In this document: one piece after another, positions 50,382-58,265 of the stretch | Layout: every line of letters begins with the position of its first letter | Numbering within the stretch: the stretch's first letter is position 1 | Assembly: GCA_020438105.1 (NCBI GenBank) | Contig: JAGQVE010000008.1 | Coordinates: 35,248 to 99,247 of the forward strand | Reading direction: 5' to 3' | Length of the DNA stretch: 64,000 nucleotides | Source: Bacteroidales bacterium | Lineage (GTDB): Bacteria > Bacteroidota > Bacteroidia > Bacteroidales > JAADJA01 | Position numbers and translations under genes: made by a program | Notes under the pieces: model-generated | What the model was told of the DNA's origin: nothing | Databases searched by the model: none | What the model saw: the letters and a program-made list of their open reading frames with translations, nothing else

Positions 50382-51752
50382 ATGAAAAAACAAAGGTTAA
50401 TCAGATTAGAGCATATTCTATTTCTTCCTTTATTAATTGTTTTTGCTGTTTTTGGATGTAAAAAAGAAGAAAAATCCAATTCCAATGTGCCAGGTGATCA
50501 GAATGAATTTATTATTACTGTCAATCAGGATAAACTAAAAGGGTGGTTCGTAATTAATTCGGCAGATGGTACACAAGTAATTGATTACAAATCATTCGAT
50601 GGAATTTCTGTAATTAACTTTGGTGATGAATTACCCCTTCCGATTACAGTTTCTGCAATTTTCAAATATGAATCGATCTATATGGGAGATACCATGGTCG
50701 ACTATGAAGTAATAACATTTCATAAAATAATACCCACATCCTGGCTATTTAGTAATGACACTTATCCTCAATTTGTTGATACCAATATAAACATTACTGT
50801 TACATATCCTCCCGGTGACTATAACAGTTATAAAATTTCGTATTGTGCTGGTTCATCCTCAGGTTCTGGTACTCATTTTAATTCACCACCTCAAGATACA
50901 ATACATTACCAGGTGCATTTATATAATGCTCCAGAAAATGATAAGCTATCCCTGTTTGCGGCTGTTTTTGGAGACAATGTTGGGCTTTCCGGTTTTTCAT
51001 TAAATCAGGATTTTAATAATTTACTTGCAAATGGATATAACCTCCCTCTAAATTATAACCTTGAAAAAGCAACTATTTGGGTAAATACTAATGTCAGAGA
51101 ACTTAGAATATATGGAACTTTTAACGACAATAATGAGCAAATTGAATTCTGGTATTCATCAACCCCACCTGGTTTAACCGCCAATTCTTTTGATGTGTTT
51201 TATTGTAATGATAATGTTTTTGATGGTTTCAGGATAACAACATCAAGTTATAATGATGAGATGAATTTTGAATTTGAAAAGTATTATAGTTTTCAGGATG
51301 GAATTCCAGAAAATTTATCCATTCCTGAAATAGAGGTTTCAGGTAATCCCAGTGCAAATGGAATTGTGAGAAATGTAGATGTAACTGGTTCTCCGGATTT
51401 TATTGCTTCAATTTGTGAATATTCAAATAATGGCAATTCAAAAGCTTCCAATTTGTATTGGATAAACGCAACACACCCCGAAGTTGATCAAATTAAGCCC
51501 ACATTGTTTCCCCAGGAAATTATTGATGAAATGGAACTGCAAATGGGTAATTTGAATGCCAATCTTTTAGTTGCCGGAGAATTTGATCAAATTTATTCCC
51601 TCTCAGAGTATGTAGATTATATTATGGGAGGAAAATCTGTTGAAAAGGATTTAAATTCGAGTTATTTTTATTACAGACCTTTTAACCAGAACAAATCATC
51701 CGGTCAACGAGCAATTGAAAAATTTAAAAGGTATCACTCAAATTTTCAATAG
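50382..51752 (+). CDS. Hypothetical lipoprotein
   Basis: 456 residues, not recognised. Signal peptide with lipobox FGC (Cys26), then KKEEKSNSN, consistent with an exported lipoprotein. The mature part looks mainly beta-strand with many Asn, Tyr and Ser residues: a beta-sandwich-like region (about 40-150), a segment with YCAGSSSGSGTHF, and later VTGSPDFIASICEYSNNG. No catalytic motif was seen. Base composition is more AT-rich than neighbours, as is common for secreted proteins here. It lies alone between the minus-strand UbiA-like gene and the ankyrin gene. Confidence 0.7.
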   Translation: MKKQRLIRLEHILFLPLLIVFAVFGCKKEEKSNSNVPGDQNEFIITVNQDKLKGWFVINSADGTQVIDYKSFDGISVINFGDELPLPITVSAIFKYESIYMGDTMVDYEVITFHKIIPTSWLFSNDTYPQFVDTNINITVTYPPGDYNSYKISYCAGSSSGSGTHFNSPPQDTIHYQVHLYNAPENDKLSLFAAVFGDNVGLSGFSLNQDFNNLLANGYNLPLNYNLEKATIWVNTNVRELRIYGTFNDNNEQIEFWYSSTPPGLTANSFDVFYCNDNVFDGFRITTSSYNDEMNFEFEKYYSFQDGIPENLSIPEIEVSGNPSANGIVRNVDVTGSPDFIASICEYSNNGNSKASNLYWINATHPEVDQIKPTLFPQEIIDEMELQMGNLNANLLVAGEFDQIYSLSEYVDYIMGGKSVEKDLNSSYFYYRPFNQNKSSGQRAIEKFKRYHSNFQ

Positions 51753-51876
51753 CGAAAAGTAGATTTTATTCAGACAAAAGAATTAAAAGATTCTATGGAT
51801 TCTGATAAAACCATGTTTTATTACAGCAGTGGGATTAATTTGGTAATTCACGCTAAAAAAATGGCCTCTTTTTTGT

Positions 51877-51884
51877 TAATTTTG
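51877..51884 (+). promoter_or_regulatory. Putative -7 box TAATTTTG before the ankyrin-repeat gene
   Basis: Perfect TAnnTTTG match 22 bases before the ATG at 51907. Confidence 0.55.
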
Positions 51885-51906
51885 CGTAGCTAACCAAAAA
51901 TTAAAG

Positions 51907-53313
51907 ATGGTCAGGTTTGGTATAATTTCTCTGCTTGTTTTATTCCAGCTTTCTGTTTTATACAGCCAGAACTCTATCACCATCAACGATTCCACATATT
52001 ACTATTATGATGCTGAAACAGCGCTGATGAACGCAGCGGCTGACGGAGATACACTGCTGATCAAGGTTTTTCTTGATCTAGGAACCAATGTGAACGCCGA
52101 AACCTGGGAGGGTGTTACACCACTCATGTATGCCGCACAGGAAGGTCACTTGCGTGCTGTTGAAATTTTACTTGATGCGGGTGCCGATGTCAATAAAAAG
52201 CCTGCCAATCAAATTGATGCTTTGCTCGGAGCTTGTATCGCCGGTCATGTATACATCGCTGACACGCTCATTTTGAATGGCGCCAATGTTAATACCCGAA
52301 ACCTGGATGGAGTGAGTCCGCTGATGTATGCAGCTGCTTTTGATTATCAGGTGCTGGCTGATGTTTTAATATTTTATAAGGCCAATATTAATGCTTCAGA
52401 TAATTTTGGAAATGAGGCGATACATTACAGTACTTTCTATGGAAATGCATATATCACGGAGTTGCTGATTACAAGTGGTGCAAGGATTGATGCAACGGAT
52501 TTACAGGGATTTACTCCGCTGATGATCGCTGCTCAAAATGGATATCCCGAACTGGTAGCTTATTTCATTGATTTGGGAGCTGAGGTGAATACCACCAACA
52601 TGAATAATTATTCGGCATTGTCGCTTGCGTTGATAAACAGGCAATCCGGTATTGTTGAGCAATTATTAAATGCCGGAGCTGATGTAAATCATAAAATTTC
52701 GGAAAATCTTAATCAGTATGATTTGGCTGAACTGTATGGTAATTCGCATATCCGTTCCTCACTCAGGGAGAGGGGTGCGGCAGCCACTCAAAAGATTCGG
52801 GTCGATCATTTTATTATGGATTTTGACATGAATTTTAATGGAAAAGACTTTATGCTCGGGGGGCGGATGGGGTTGTTGGAATCAAAGTACAACGTTCAAC
52901 TTACCCTCGGTTACCAAACCCGGCCATCGGTGAGGAGTGTGTTATATGAAGCTGATCCAAACACTTATTACCAGTATTGGGAGTCGCGGAGTTTGGTTGA
53001 TCTTTCGGTGAATAAATTTTTTGTTTTGAAAAAGATCAACATTGAACAACAGTTTGGTGCTTATGCCGGTTTGAAAGGTGCTTATACTTACGGCAATTTC
53101 AGAGGCTCCAATCAAAAACCGGATGATCGTTTTTTATTGATCCCAGCCGGTGGAATTTATTTTGATTATAATATTTTGCGTGTAAAACTTGGTTATGAAT
53201 ATTTGAACCTGAAAAACTCCAAAGCATCGCCCCACCGTATTTATATCGGTATTGGAATGAATATCGGGACCAAAGCATTTCAATCCAAACTCAAAGATGA
53301 ACCAAGAATGTAG
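51907..53313 (+). CDS. Secreted ankyrin-repeat protein with a C-terminal beta-barrel-like domain
   Basis: 468 residues. Signal peptide to about residue 20 (SVLYSQ). Residues about 35-285 hold seven or so ankyrin repeats (for example GVTPLMYAAQEGHLRAVEIL, GVSPLMYAAAFDYQVLADVL, GFTPLMIAAQNGYPELVAYF). Residues about 295-468 change to alternating hydrophobic strands (MLGGRMGLLESKYNVQLTLGY, LVDLSVNKFF, IEQQFGAYAGLKGAYTYGNF, HRIYIGIGMNIG) like an eight-stranded outer-membrane barrel. The combination suggests an outer-membrane protein with a periplasmic ankyrin scaffold. Binding partner unknown. It is followed 6 bases later by a small lipoprotein gene, probably its operon partner. Confidence 0.85.
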   Translation: MVRFGIISLLVLFQLSVLYSQNSITINDSTYYYYDAETALMNAAADGDTLLIKVFLDLGTNVNAETWEGVTPLMYAAQEGHLRAVEILLDAGADVNKKPANQIDALLGACIAGHVYIADTLILNGANVNTRNLDGVSPLMYAAAFDYQVLADVLIFYKANINASDNFGNEAIHYSTFYGNAYITELLITSGARIDATDLQGFTPLMIAAQNGYPELVAYFIDLGAEVNTTNMNNYSALSLALINRQSGIVEQLLNAGADVNHKISENLNQYDLAELYGNSHIRSSLRERGAAATQKIRVDHFIMDFDMNFNGKDFMLGGRMGLLESKYNVQLTLGYQTRPSVRSVLYEADPNTYYQYWESRSLVDLSVNKFFVLKKINIEQQFGAYAGLKGAYTYGNFRGSNQKPDDRFLLIPAGGIYFDYNILRVKLGYEYLNLKNSKASPHRIYIGIGMNIGTKAFQSKLKDEPRM

Positions 53314-53319
53314 TTTTCA

Positions 53320-53754
53320 ATGAGAAACGGAATTTACATATTGTCAATATTAATTGTTTTAACCATAGTTTTGGCCATCACATCATGCGAAAGGGCTGAG
53401 CCTGTTTCGGCAGGAGTAGATTGCACCGAATGCTACCAGGATAAACCCGAATGGGTGCAACTTACGGCTGAGGTTACTATAAATGCTGAAAATCCATATG
53501 TGCCACTTACTATTTATGTGGGTGATTATGAAAACGGACAGGTTGATTGGATTGACACTACCTGGAAAAGTGAATATTGGGTGGATGTAAAGCCTGATAG
53601 ATATTATTCAGTTGTTGCCAAATACAAAGATGGTTCAAAAATCATTTATGCCGTCGATGGTGATGATATCAAGCTCAAACGTAGCAACAGCGACTGCGAT
53701 GCTGAATGTTATTATCAAAAAGGAGGATATATTGATGTCCGGTTGAGAAATTAA
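53320..53754 (+). CDS. Small hypothetical lipoprotein
   Basis: 144 residues. Lipobox TSC with Cys23 followed by ERAEP. The mature part contains DCTECYQDKPEW and later NSDCDAECYYQKG, two pairs of Cys that could form disulfides or bind a metal, around a short beta-sandwich-like domain. Not recognised. It begins 6 bases after the ankyrin/barrel gene and likely functions with it at the envelope. The stop (TAA) overlaps the stop of the next gene on the other strand in the palindrome TTAA at 53751-53754. Confidence 0.72.
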   Translation: MRNGIYILSILIVLTIVLAITSCERAEPVSAGVDCTECYQDKPEWVQLTAEVTINAENPYVPLTIYVGDYENGQVDWIDTTWKSEYWVDVKPDRYYSVVAKYKDGSKIIYAVDGDDIKLKRSNSDCDAECYYQKGGYIDVRLRN

Positions 53755-54743
53755 TTTTTATCCTTATCGCTGAAGTATTTCATAAACTGCACCCTTTCAA
53801 ACGCAGCGGGATTGCCGATTTTGGCCTGGCTCATTTTACCCCTGAAATCATCTATTTTTTCAAAATTGTGATTGATCATCCACTTCTTGATGTCTTTCAG
53901 CATGTTCTGGATTTTTTCGGGACCATTATTATAAATGGTGGAAACTGTTTGCACGGCATTGGCACCTGCCAGTAATTGTTTTACCACGGCATTACCATCA
54001 TGAATGCCCGTAGAGGCTGCTAAATCGCAAGAAACGCGATTGGCCATGATGGCGATCCAACGCAATGAAATGGTCATCTCATCAGGATGACTCAGTACAT
54101 TGGAGGAGGTAACTTCCATTTTGTTAATGTCAAAATCAGGGCTGTAAAAGCGGTTAAAGAGCACCAATCCTGCTATTCCCGTTTCCGACAGTTTCTTGAT
54201 CATCAATGCCAGGTTTGAAAAGTAATAGCTGATTTTTAAGGCAATGGGAATTTTAATCCGTTCTTTAAGCCTTTCGATGATGTCAAAATAAAGTTTTTCG
54301 TTTTCCTCGGGAGTGGTATTAAGATTAGACGGAAGTAAAAACAAATTCACCTCGAGAGCATCTGCCCCGGCTTCCTGCAGCTCTTTCGCGAAATTGGTCC
54401 ATTCGTGTTTCGAAGAGCAGTTTACACTTGCAATAACCGGTATATCTACTGCTTTTTTAGCACTTGCGATCAGTTCCACATATTTATTAATATTTTGTTC
54501 TTTGATCCTGTAATCAAGATAATCCAGAAATTCATCCTTATAACGGTTTGGTGCTTCTTCAGCAACTATTTTTTCGTATTCAAGTGTGATCTCTTCTTCA
54601 AAAATCGACTTGAGAACCACGGCTCCGGCGCCATTGTCTTCCAGTTTTTTTATTTTATCGCTGTTGTCAGTAAGTCCTGAACTTCCAACGATAATGGGGT
54701 TTTTCAAGGATAATCCCAGGTAATTTGTTTTCAGGTCAACCAT
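53751..54743 (-). CDS. Dihydroorotate dehydrogenase-like flavoprotein
   Basis: 330 residues. TIM-barrel of the class 1 dihydroorotate dehydrogenase/DHPD type: TNYLGLSLKNPIIVGSSGLT at the start, GAGAVVLKSIFEEEI, PVIASVNCSS, ADALEVNLFLLP, IPIALKISYYFSN and the C-terminal phosphate-binding region LAASTGIHDGNAVVKQLLAGANAVQTVS. FMN is the expected cofactor. Bacteroidota carry this protein besides a true PyrD, and it is usually named dihydroorotate dehydrogenase-like; the substrate is not established. The catalytic base Ser/Cys of true PyrD is in the NCSS position. Has its own -7 box at 54774-54781. Confidence 0.85.
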   Translation of the reverse strand: MVDLKTNYLGLSLKNPIIVGSSGLTDNSDKIKKLEDNGAGAVVLKSIFEEEITLEYEKIVAEEAPNRYKDEFLDYLDYRIKEQNINKYVELIASAKKAVDIPVIASVNCSSKHEWTNFAKELQEAGADALEVNLFLLPSNLNTTPEENEKLYFDIIERLKERIKIPIALKISYYFSNLALMIKKLSETGIAGLVLFNRFYSPDFDINKMEVTSSNVLSHPDEMTISLRWIAIMANRVSCDLAASTGIHDGNAVVKQLLAGANAVQTVSTIYNNGPEKIQNMLKDIKKWMINHNFEKIDDFRGKMSQAKIGNPAAFERVQFMKYFSDKDKN

Positions 54744-54773
54744 ATTAATTGTTTTTGTTGGTGAAGTGGATTA

Positions 54774-54781
54774 CAAAAATA
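54774..54781 (-). promoter_or_regulatory. Putative -7 box TATTTTTG before the DHOD-like gene
   Basis: Perfect TAnnTTTG match on the minus strand, 30 bases before the ATG at 54743. Confidence 0.5.
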
Positions 54782-54820
54782 AAAATAAATGGTTATCGTG
54801 CAAGAGAGATATTGAGGAGT

Positions 54821-54894
54821 GTTGCTGGTTGCTGCCCGCCCGGACGACTCCGGGTGGACGGGGTTGCTGGCTGCTGGCTGCTGGCAACTGGTTG
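54821..54894. repeat. GCTGGTTGCTGG-type tandem repeat with a GC-rich hairpin
   Basis: Short degenerate repeats of (G)TTGCTGG and GCTGCTGG flank a perfect hairpin CCCGGA-CGAC-TCCGGG (54839-54854). The block is much more GC-rich than the surrounding intergenic sequence. An open frame across it is low-complexity and not considered a gene. Confidence 0.6.
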
Positions 54895-54935
54895 TTTTTA
54901 TTTTAAAGAAGAGGGATGGATTGCTTCAGTATGAT

Positions 54936-55904
54936 TTATTCCTCTTTTAGCAATTCCGCAATGATATCCTCAACCTTAATTCCTTCGGCTTCCGATTTGT
55001 AATTACGAACGATACGGTGACGCAAAACGGTGGTGGCTACGGCCTGCACATCAGCAATGTCGGGCGAATATTTGCCTTGAATGGCCGCATGACATTTAGC
55101 CCCGATGATCAGAAATTGCGAAGCCCTGGGACCTGCACCCCACGTGAGGTAATTATTGGCCCACGGATGAGCATCTTTGGTTCCGGGGCGGGTTTTTGAT
55201 GCCAGTTTTACCGCATACTCAAATACATTATCCGTAACTGGTATCCTGCGAATTAGATTCTGGAAATAAACGATTTCATCCGCATGCAAAACCACGTCTA
55301 CTTCAGCCGTTGTGTCTTTTGTGGTGGCTTTAACTACGTTAACTTCCTCAGCAAAAGAGGGGTAATCGAGCCAGATATTAAACATAAACCGGTCGAGCTG
55401 AGCCTCAGGCAGGGGATAGGTTCCTTCCTGTTCAATAGGGTTTTGTGTGGCCAGTACAAAAAAGGGTTCCTGCAATGTATATCTTTTTCCGGCCACGGTT
55501 ACCGCTTTCTCCTGCATAGCTTCCAGAAGGGCAGATTGTGTTTTAGGAGGAGTACGGTTAATTTCATCGGCCAGGATGATATTGGCAAAAACAGGTCCGT
55601 TGATAAATCTGAAGTGCCTTGATTCGTCCAGTATTTCGGTACCGATGATGTCGGATGGCATCAGGTCGGGAGTAAACTGAATACGATTGTAGCTTAGTCC
55701 GAGAGCCTTTGAAATAGTATTTACAAGTAAGGTTTTGGCAAGGCCGGGAACCCCAACAAGCAGGCCATGTCCTTTACTGAAAATAGCGATCAGCACATCC
55801 TGAACAACACGATCCTGTCCGATAATTACTTTAGCAATTTCCTTTCTCAGGGTTTCGTATTTTTTTACAAACGCATCTACAGCTTCTACATCAGATTTAT
55901 ACAT
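54936..55904 (-). CDS. MoxR-family AAA+ ATPase
   Basis: 322 residues. Walker A GVPGLAKTLLVN (about residue 44), Walker B IILADEINRTPPKTQSALLEAM, sensor 1 FFVLATQNPIEQEGTYPLPEAQLDRF and a C-terminal lid with GAGPRASQFLI identify MoxR AAA+ ATPases, which act as chaperones for metal insertion or complex assembly, usually with VWA-domain partners. No DUF58 or VWA gene is in view, though one may lie in another operon. It is the last gene of a run starting with three periplasmic chaperones, 61 bases after the SurA-like gene. Confidence 0.93.
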   Translation of the reverse strand: MYKSDVEAVDAFVKKYETLRKEIAKVIIGQDRVVQDVLIAIFSKGHGLLVGVPGLAKTLLVNTISKALGLSYNRIQFTPDLMPSDIIGTEILDESRHFRFINGPVFANIILADEINRTPPKTQSALLEAMQEKAVTVAGKRYTLQEPFFVLATQNPIEQEGTYPLPEAQLDRFMFNIWLDYPSFAEEVNVVKATTKDTTAEVDVVLHADEIVYFQNLIRRIPVTDNVFEYAVKLASKTRPGTKDAHPWANNYLTWGAGPRASQFLIIGAKCHAAIQGKYSPDIADVQAVATTVLRHRIVRNYKSEAEGIKVEDIIAELLKEE

Positions 55905-55965
55905 ATCTTTTTGAATAGTTATCGGTTAATGAAACACCGGATAGGCCTTCGGGTTCATTTTTAAT

Positions 55966-57375
55966 TTACAATGTCCAGTTTTTCGAAAAAGTGCAATCCT
56001 GGTAATTTTCGTTGACTTTTACGTAGGTATTTTTAACCTTTTCATTTACCCACTTAAGCAATTCGTCCTGCTTTTTTTTCTCAAGTGCCCATTCCTGGAT
56101 TTTGTCATAATCCTGTTTCAAATTGGCTTTGTGTGGTTCAGTCCTGTCTTTAACATAAAGAATGCGGTAAGCATCTTTCCCTTCCTGTGTCTGAAACTGA
56201 ACGGGAGCCGAAATTTCACCCACTTCGAGTTTATCGATCACGAAAAATACCTTGGGATCTAATTGATCTGATTCAAAAAGTGAGGTATTGGTCATGGGGT
56301 TGAGCACCAATCCGCCGTTGTTTTTACTTGGATCTTCAGAGAACTCCTGCACGGCTTCATCAAATGTAAATTTCCCTTCTTCAATCAGGTTTGCAATGCT
56401 GTCGAGCTCAACTTTAGCTTTGGCCAGGTCGAGTGGTGATACTTTCGGACGAAGTAAAATATGCCTCACATTTACGTATTCGCCGCGTCGTTCAATCAAC
56501 TGAAGGATATGAAAACCGGCATCTGTTTTAATAATATCTGAAACCTCATTTTTTTCTTTTAATGAAAATGCCGCAGCCTCAAATTCAGGATACATTTCAC
56601 CACGACCAAATAACCCGAGTTCTCCCCCTTGTTTTGAACTTCCGGGATCCTCTGAATAAAGAATAGCAAGGGTTGCAAAGTTTTCACCATTTAAAACCCG
56701 GTATCGGATTTCCTGTAATTTATTTTTCACCCGTTCAATTTCTTCATCATTCACCGGCGGAAGTTTTACTATTTGAGCAAGTCGCACTTCCGAGTTTATA
56801 AATGGGATGCTGTCTTCGGGGATGTCTTTGTAAAATTGCCTGATTTCGGTAGGAGTGATTTTAACATCTGTCGTGATTGATTGTTGAACGTTCTCTACAA
56901 GCATCATTTCCCGAACTTGTTCCCTCAGCTCTTCTTTAAATTCAACAACTGATTTTTGATAAAACTCTTCAAATTTTTCTTTGGATCCCAGCAATGAAAT
57001 ATAATATCTTAATCGCCTGTCGAGCTCCGATTCAACCTGGCCATCTGTTACCTCAACACTATCAAGCTCGGCCTGGTTGAGCAGCAGCTTTTGGTAGATC
57101 ATATTTTCCAGCATGTCGCATTTCATTTTCTGCGGATCTGCCGGAACACCTTCTTGCATGGTATATTGGAGGTATTGGGCTTCGAGTTCCGAATACTGAA
57201 CGATATTGCCTCCAACTGTGGCAATAACTTCATCAATAATAACACCTTTGGGAGCTTCCTGATCCTGGGCTGAAATGTTTGTGGAGAAGATCGTCATAAT
57301 AATTATCAAAGCCAGTACTGGCAAGCTGATAACTATGCTTTGACTATTTTTTCGTTTTATCATATTGATTAGCAT
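55966..57375 (-). CDS. SurA-like peptidyl-prolyl cis-trans isomerase
   Basis: 469 residues (or 465 from Met5). Signal sequence with hydrophobic core to about residue 36. SurA N-terminal chaperone domain ([34 protein letters not shown]) followed by two parvulin domains: [31 protein letters not shown] (about 220-300) and VRHILLRPK...[16 protein letters not shown] (about 310-410). SurA escorts outer-membrane proteins through the periplasm. Third gene of a chaperone operon, 41 bases after the preceding gene. Confidence 0.9.
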   Translation of the reverse strand: MLINMIKRKNSQSIVISLPVLALIIIMTIFSTNISAQDQEAPKGVIIDEVIATVGGNIVQYSELEAQYLQYTMQEGVPADPQKMKCDMLENMIYQKLLLNQAELDSVEVTDGQVESELDRRLRYYISLLGSKEKFEEFYQKSVVEFKEELREQVREMMLVENVQQSITTDVKITPTEIRQFYKDIPEDSIPFINSEVRLAQIVKLPPVNDEEIERVKNKLQEIRYRVLNGENFATLAILYSEDPGSSKQGGELGLFGRGEMYPEFEAAAFSLKEKNEVSDIIKTDAGFHILQLIERRGEYVNVRHILLRPKVSPLDLAKAKVELDSIANLIEEGKFTFDEAVQEFSEDPSKNNGGLVLNPMTNTSLFESDQLDPKVFFVIDKLEVGEISAPVQFQTQEGKDAYRILYVKDRTEPHKANLKQDYDKIQEWALEKKKQDELLKWVNEKVKNTYVKVNENYQDCTFSKNWTL

Positions 57376-57416
57376 ATCGTATTAACCTTATCCTGTCAAA
57401 AAAAGTATGGTCCTGA

Positions 57417-58253
57417 TCAATAAATTTCAAAATCGTTGTTTTCGATGGCTGATTGTAAAACCTCATCCCGCATATCATTAACTAACTTGAGTTTTCTTTG
57501 ATTGATGATTATCTGACGAATGTTTTCCTTTTCAAAACTCAATGGTGAAACTCCGTCTTTGATTACATAATCCTGAATATGTACAAAATATATCCAGGGT
57601 TCTTCCTGAATTTCAATTGTTCTGTGATTCTGCAGATATGCTTCCCGGTTATAGGTATTTATTGGTACATGTTTCAGTACATCCTCAAAACGTATCCATA
57701 CTTCATCATTCAAAAAATACAGATTGGCATATTTTTCAATGTATTTATCAAGTGAGTCACGGTCTTCAGGTACCTGTGAATAAAAAAAACGGCGCACTTT
57801 CCGCAATGCCTCCTGGTCTTCGTCAAATCTTGCATAAAAGGCCTTTACAATGTCATCTTTAAGCTGAAAATTACCAATGTTTGCATTGTAATAATCTTCA
57901 ATCTGTTTGTCGGTGACCACCGTATCCAGCTCCTGCTGAATCAGCTTTGCTTCGTATTTATATATGATCAGGGAGTTCCTGTAATCCTCCAGTTGTTTTT
58001 TAAAAGTAAGTTCTTCTTCCGGAAGATTTTTTTCAGCTTTATCAATTACAAGTTTTTCCTGTACCCAATTATTGATGAAATTGCGGGCCAGCATAATACT
58101 GTCCTTTACGCTGGTTCCGGGCCCAATCACCCCTTTCAGATCCGACTCATAAAGATATTCACCATGTACCCTGGCCAATACATTTTCGGAACTTTTGTCG
58201 CCGTTCCAGCAGGAACTAAGTGCAATAAGCAGCAGCCAAAGGTACTTTTTCAA
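57417..58253 (-). CDS. SurA/PpiC-like periplasmic chaperone lipoprotein without a parvulin domain
   Basis: 278 residues. Lipobox SSC (Cys15), then VLARVHGEYLYESDLKGVIG, which matches the start of SurA-type N-domains, followed by a long helical region (NFINNWVQEKLVIDKAE, DYRNSLIIYKYEAKLIQQEL) and a C-terminal helix. No parvulin motif (FS.D....GG.LG) is present, so it should be a chaperone-like rather than an isomerase protein. It lies 12 bases after the double-parvulin gene and 41 before SurA-like, in an operon that handles outer-membrane precursors. Confidence 0.75.
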   Translation of the reverse strand: MKKYLWLLLIALSSCWNGDKSSENVLARVHGEYLYESDLKGVIGPGTSVKDSIMLARNFINNWVQEKLVIDKAEKNLPEEELTFKKQLEDYRNSLIIYKYEAKLIQQELDTVVTDKQIEDYYNANIGNFQLKDDIVKAFYARFDEDQEALRKVRRFFYSQVPEDRDSLDKYIEKYANLYFLNDEVWIRFEDVLKHVPINTYNREAYLQNHRTIEIQEEPWIYFVHIQDYVIKDGVSPLSFEKENIRQIIINQRKLKLVNDMRDEVLQSAIENNDFEIY

Positions 58254-58265
58254 GTTGCGTTAGTT

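Noticed and set aside
54749..54934. 61-codon plus-strand ORF in the 54.8 kb gap
   Set aside because: It runs through GCTGG-type repeats and a GC-rich hairpin; low complexity and no homology features.
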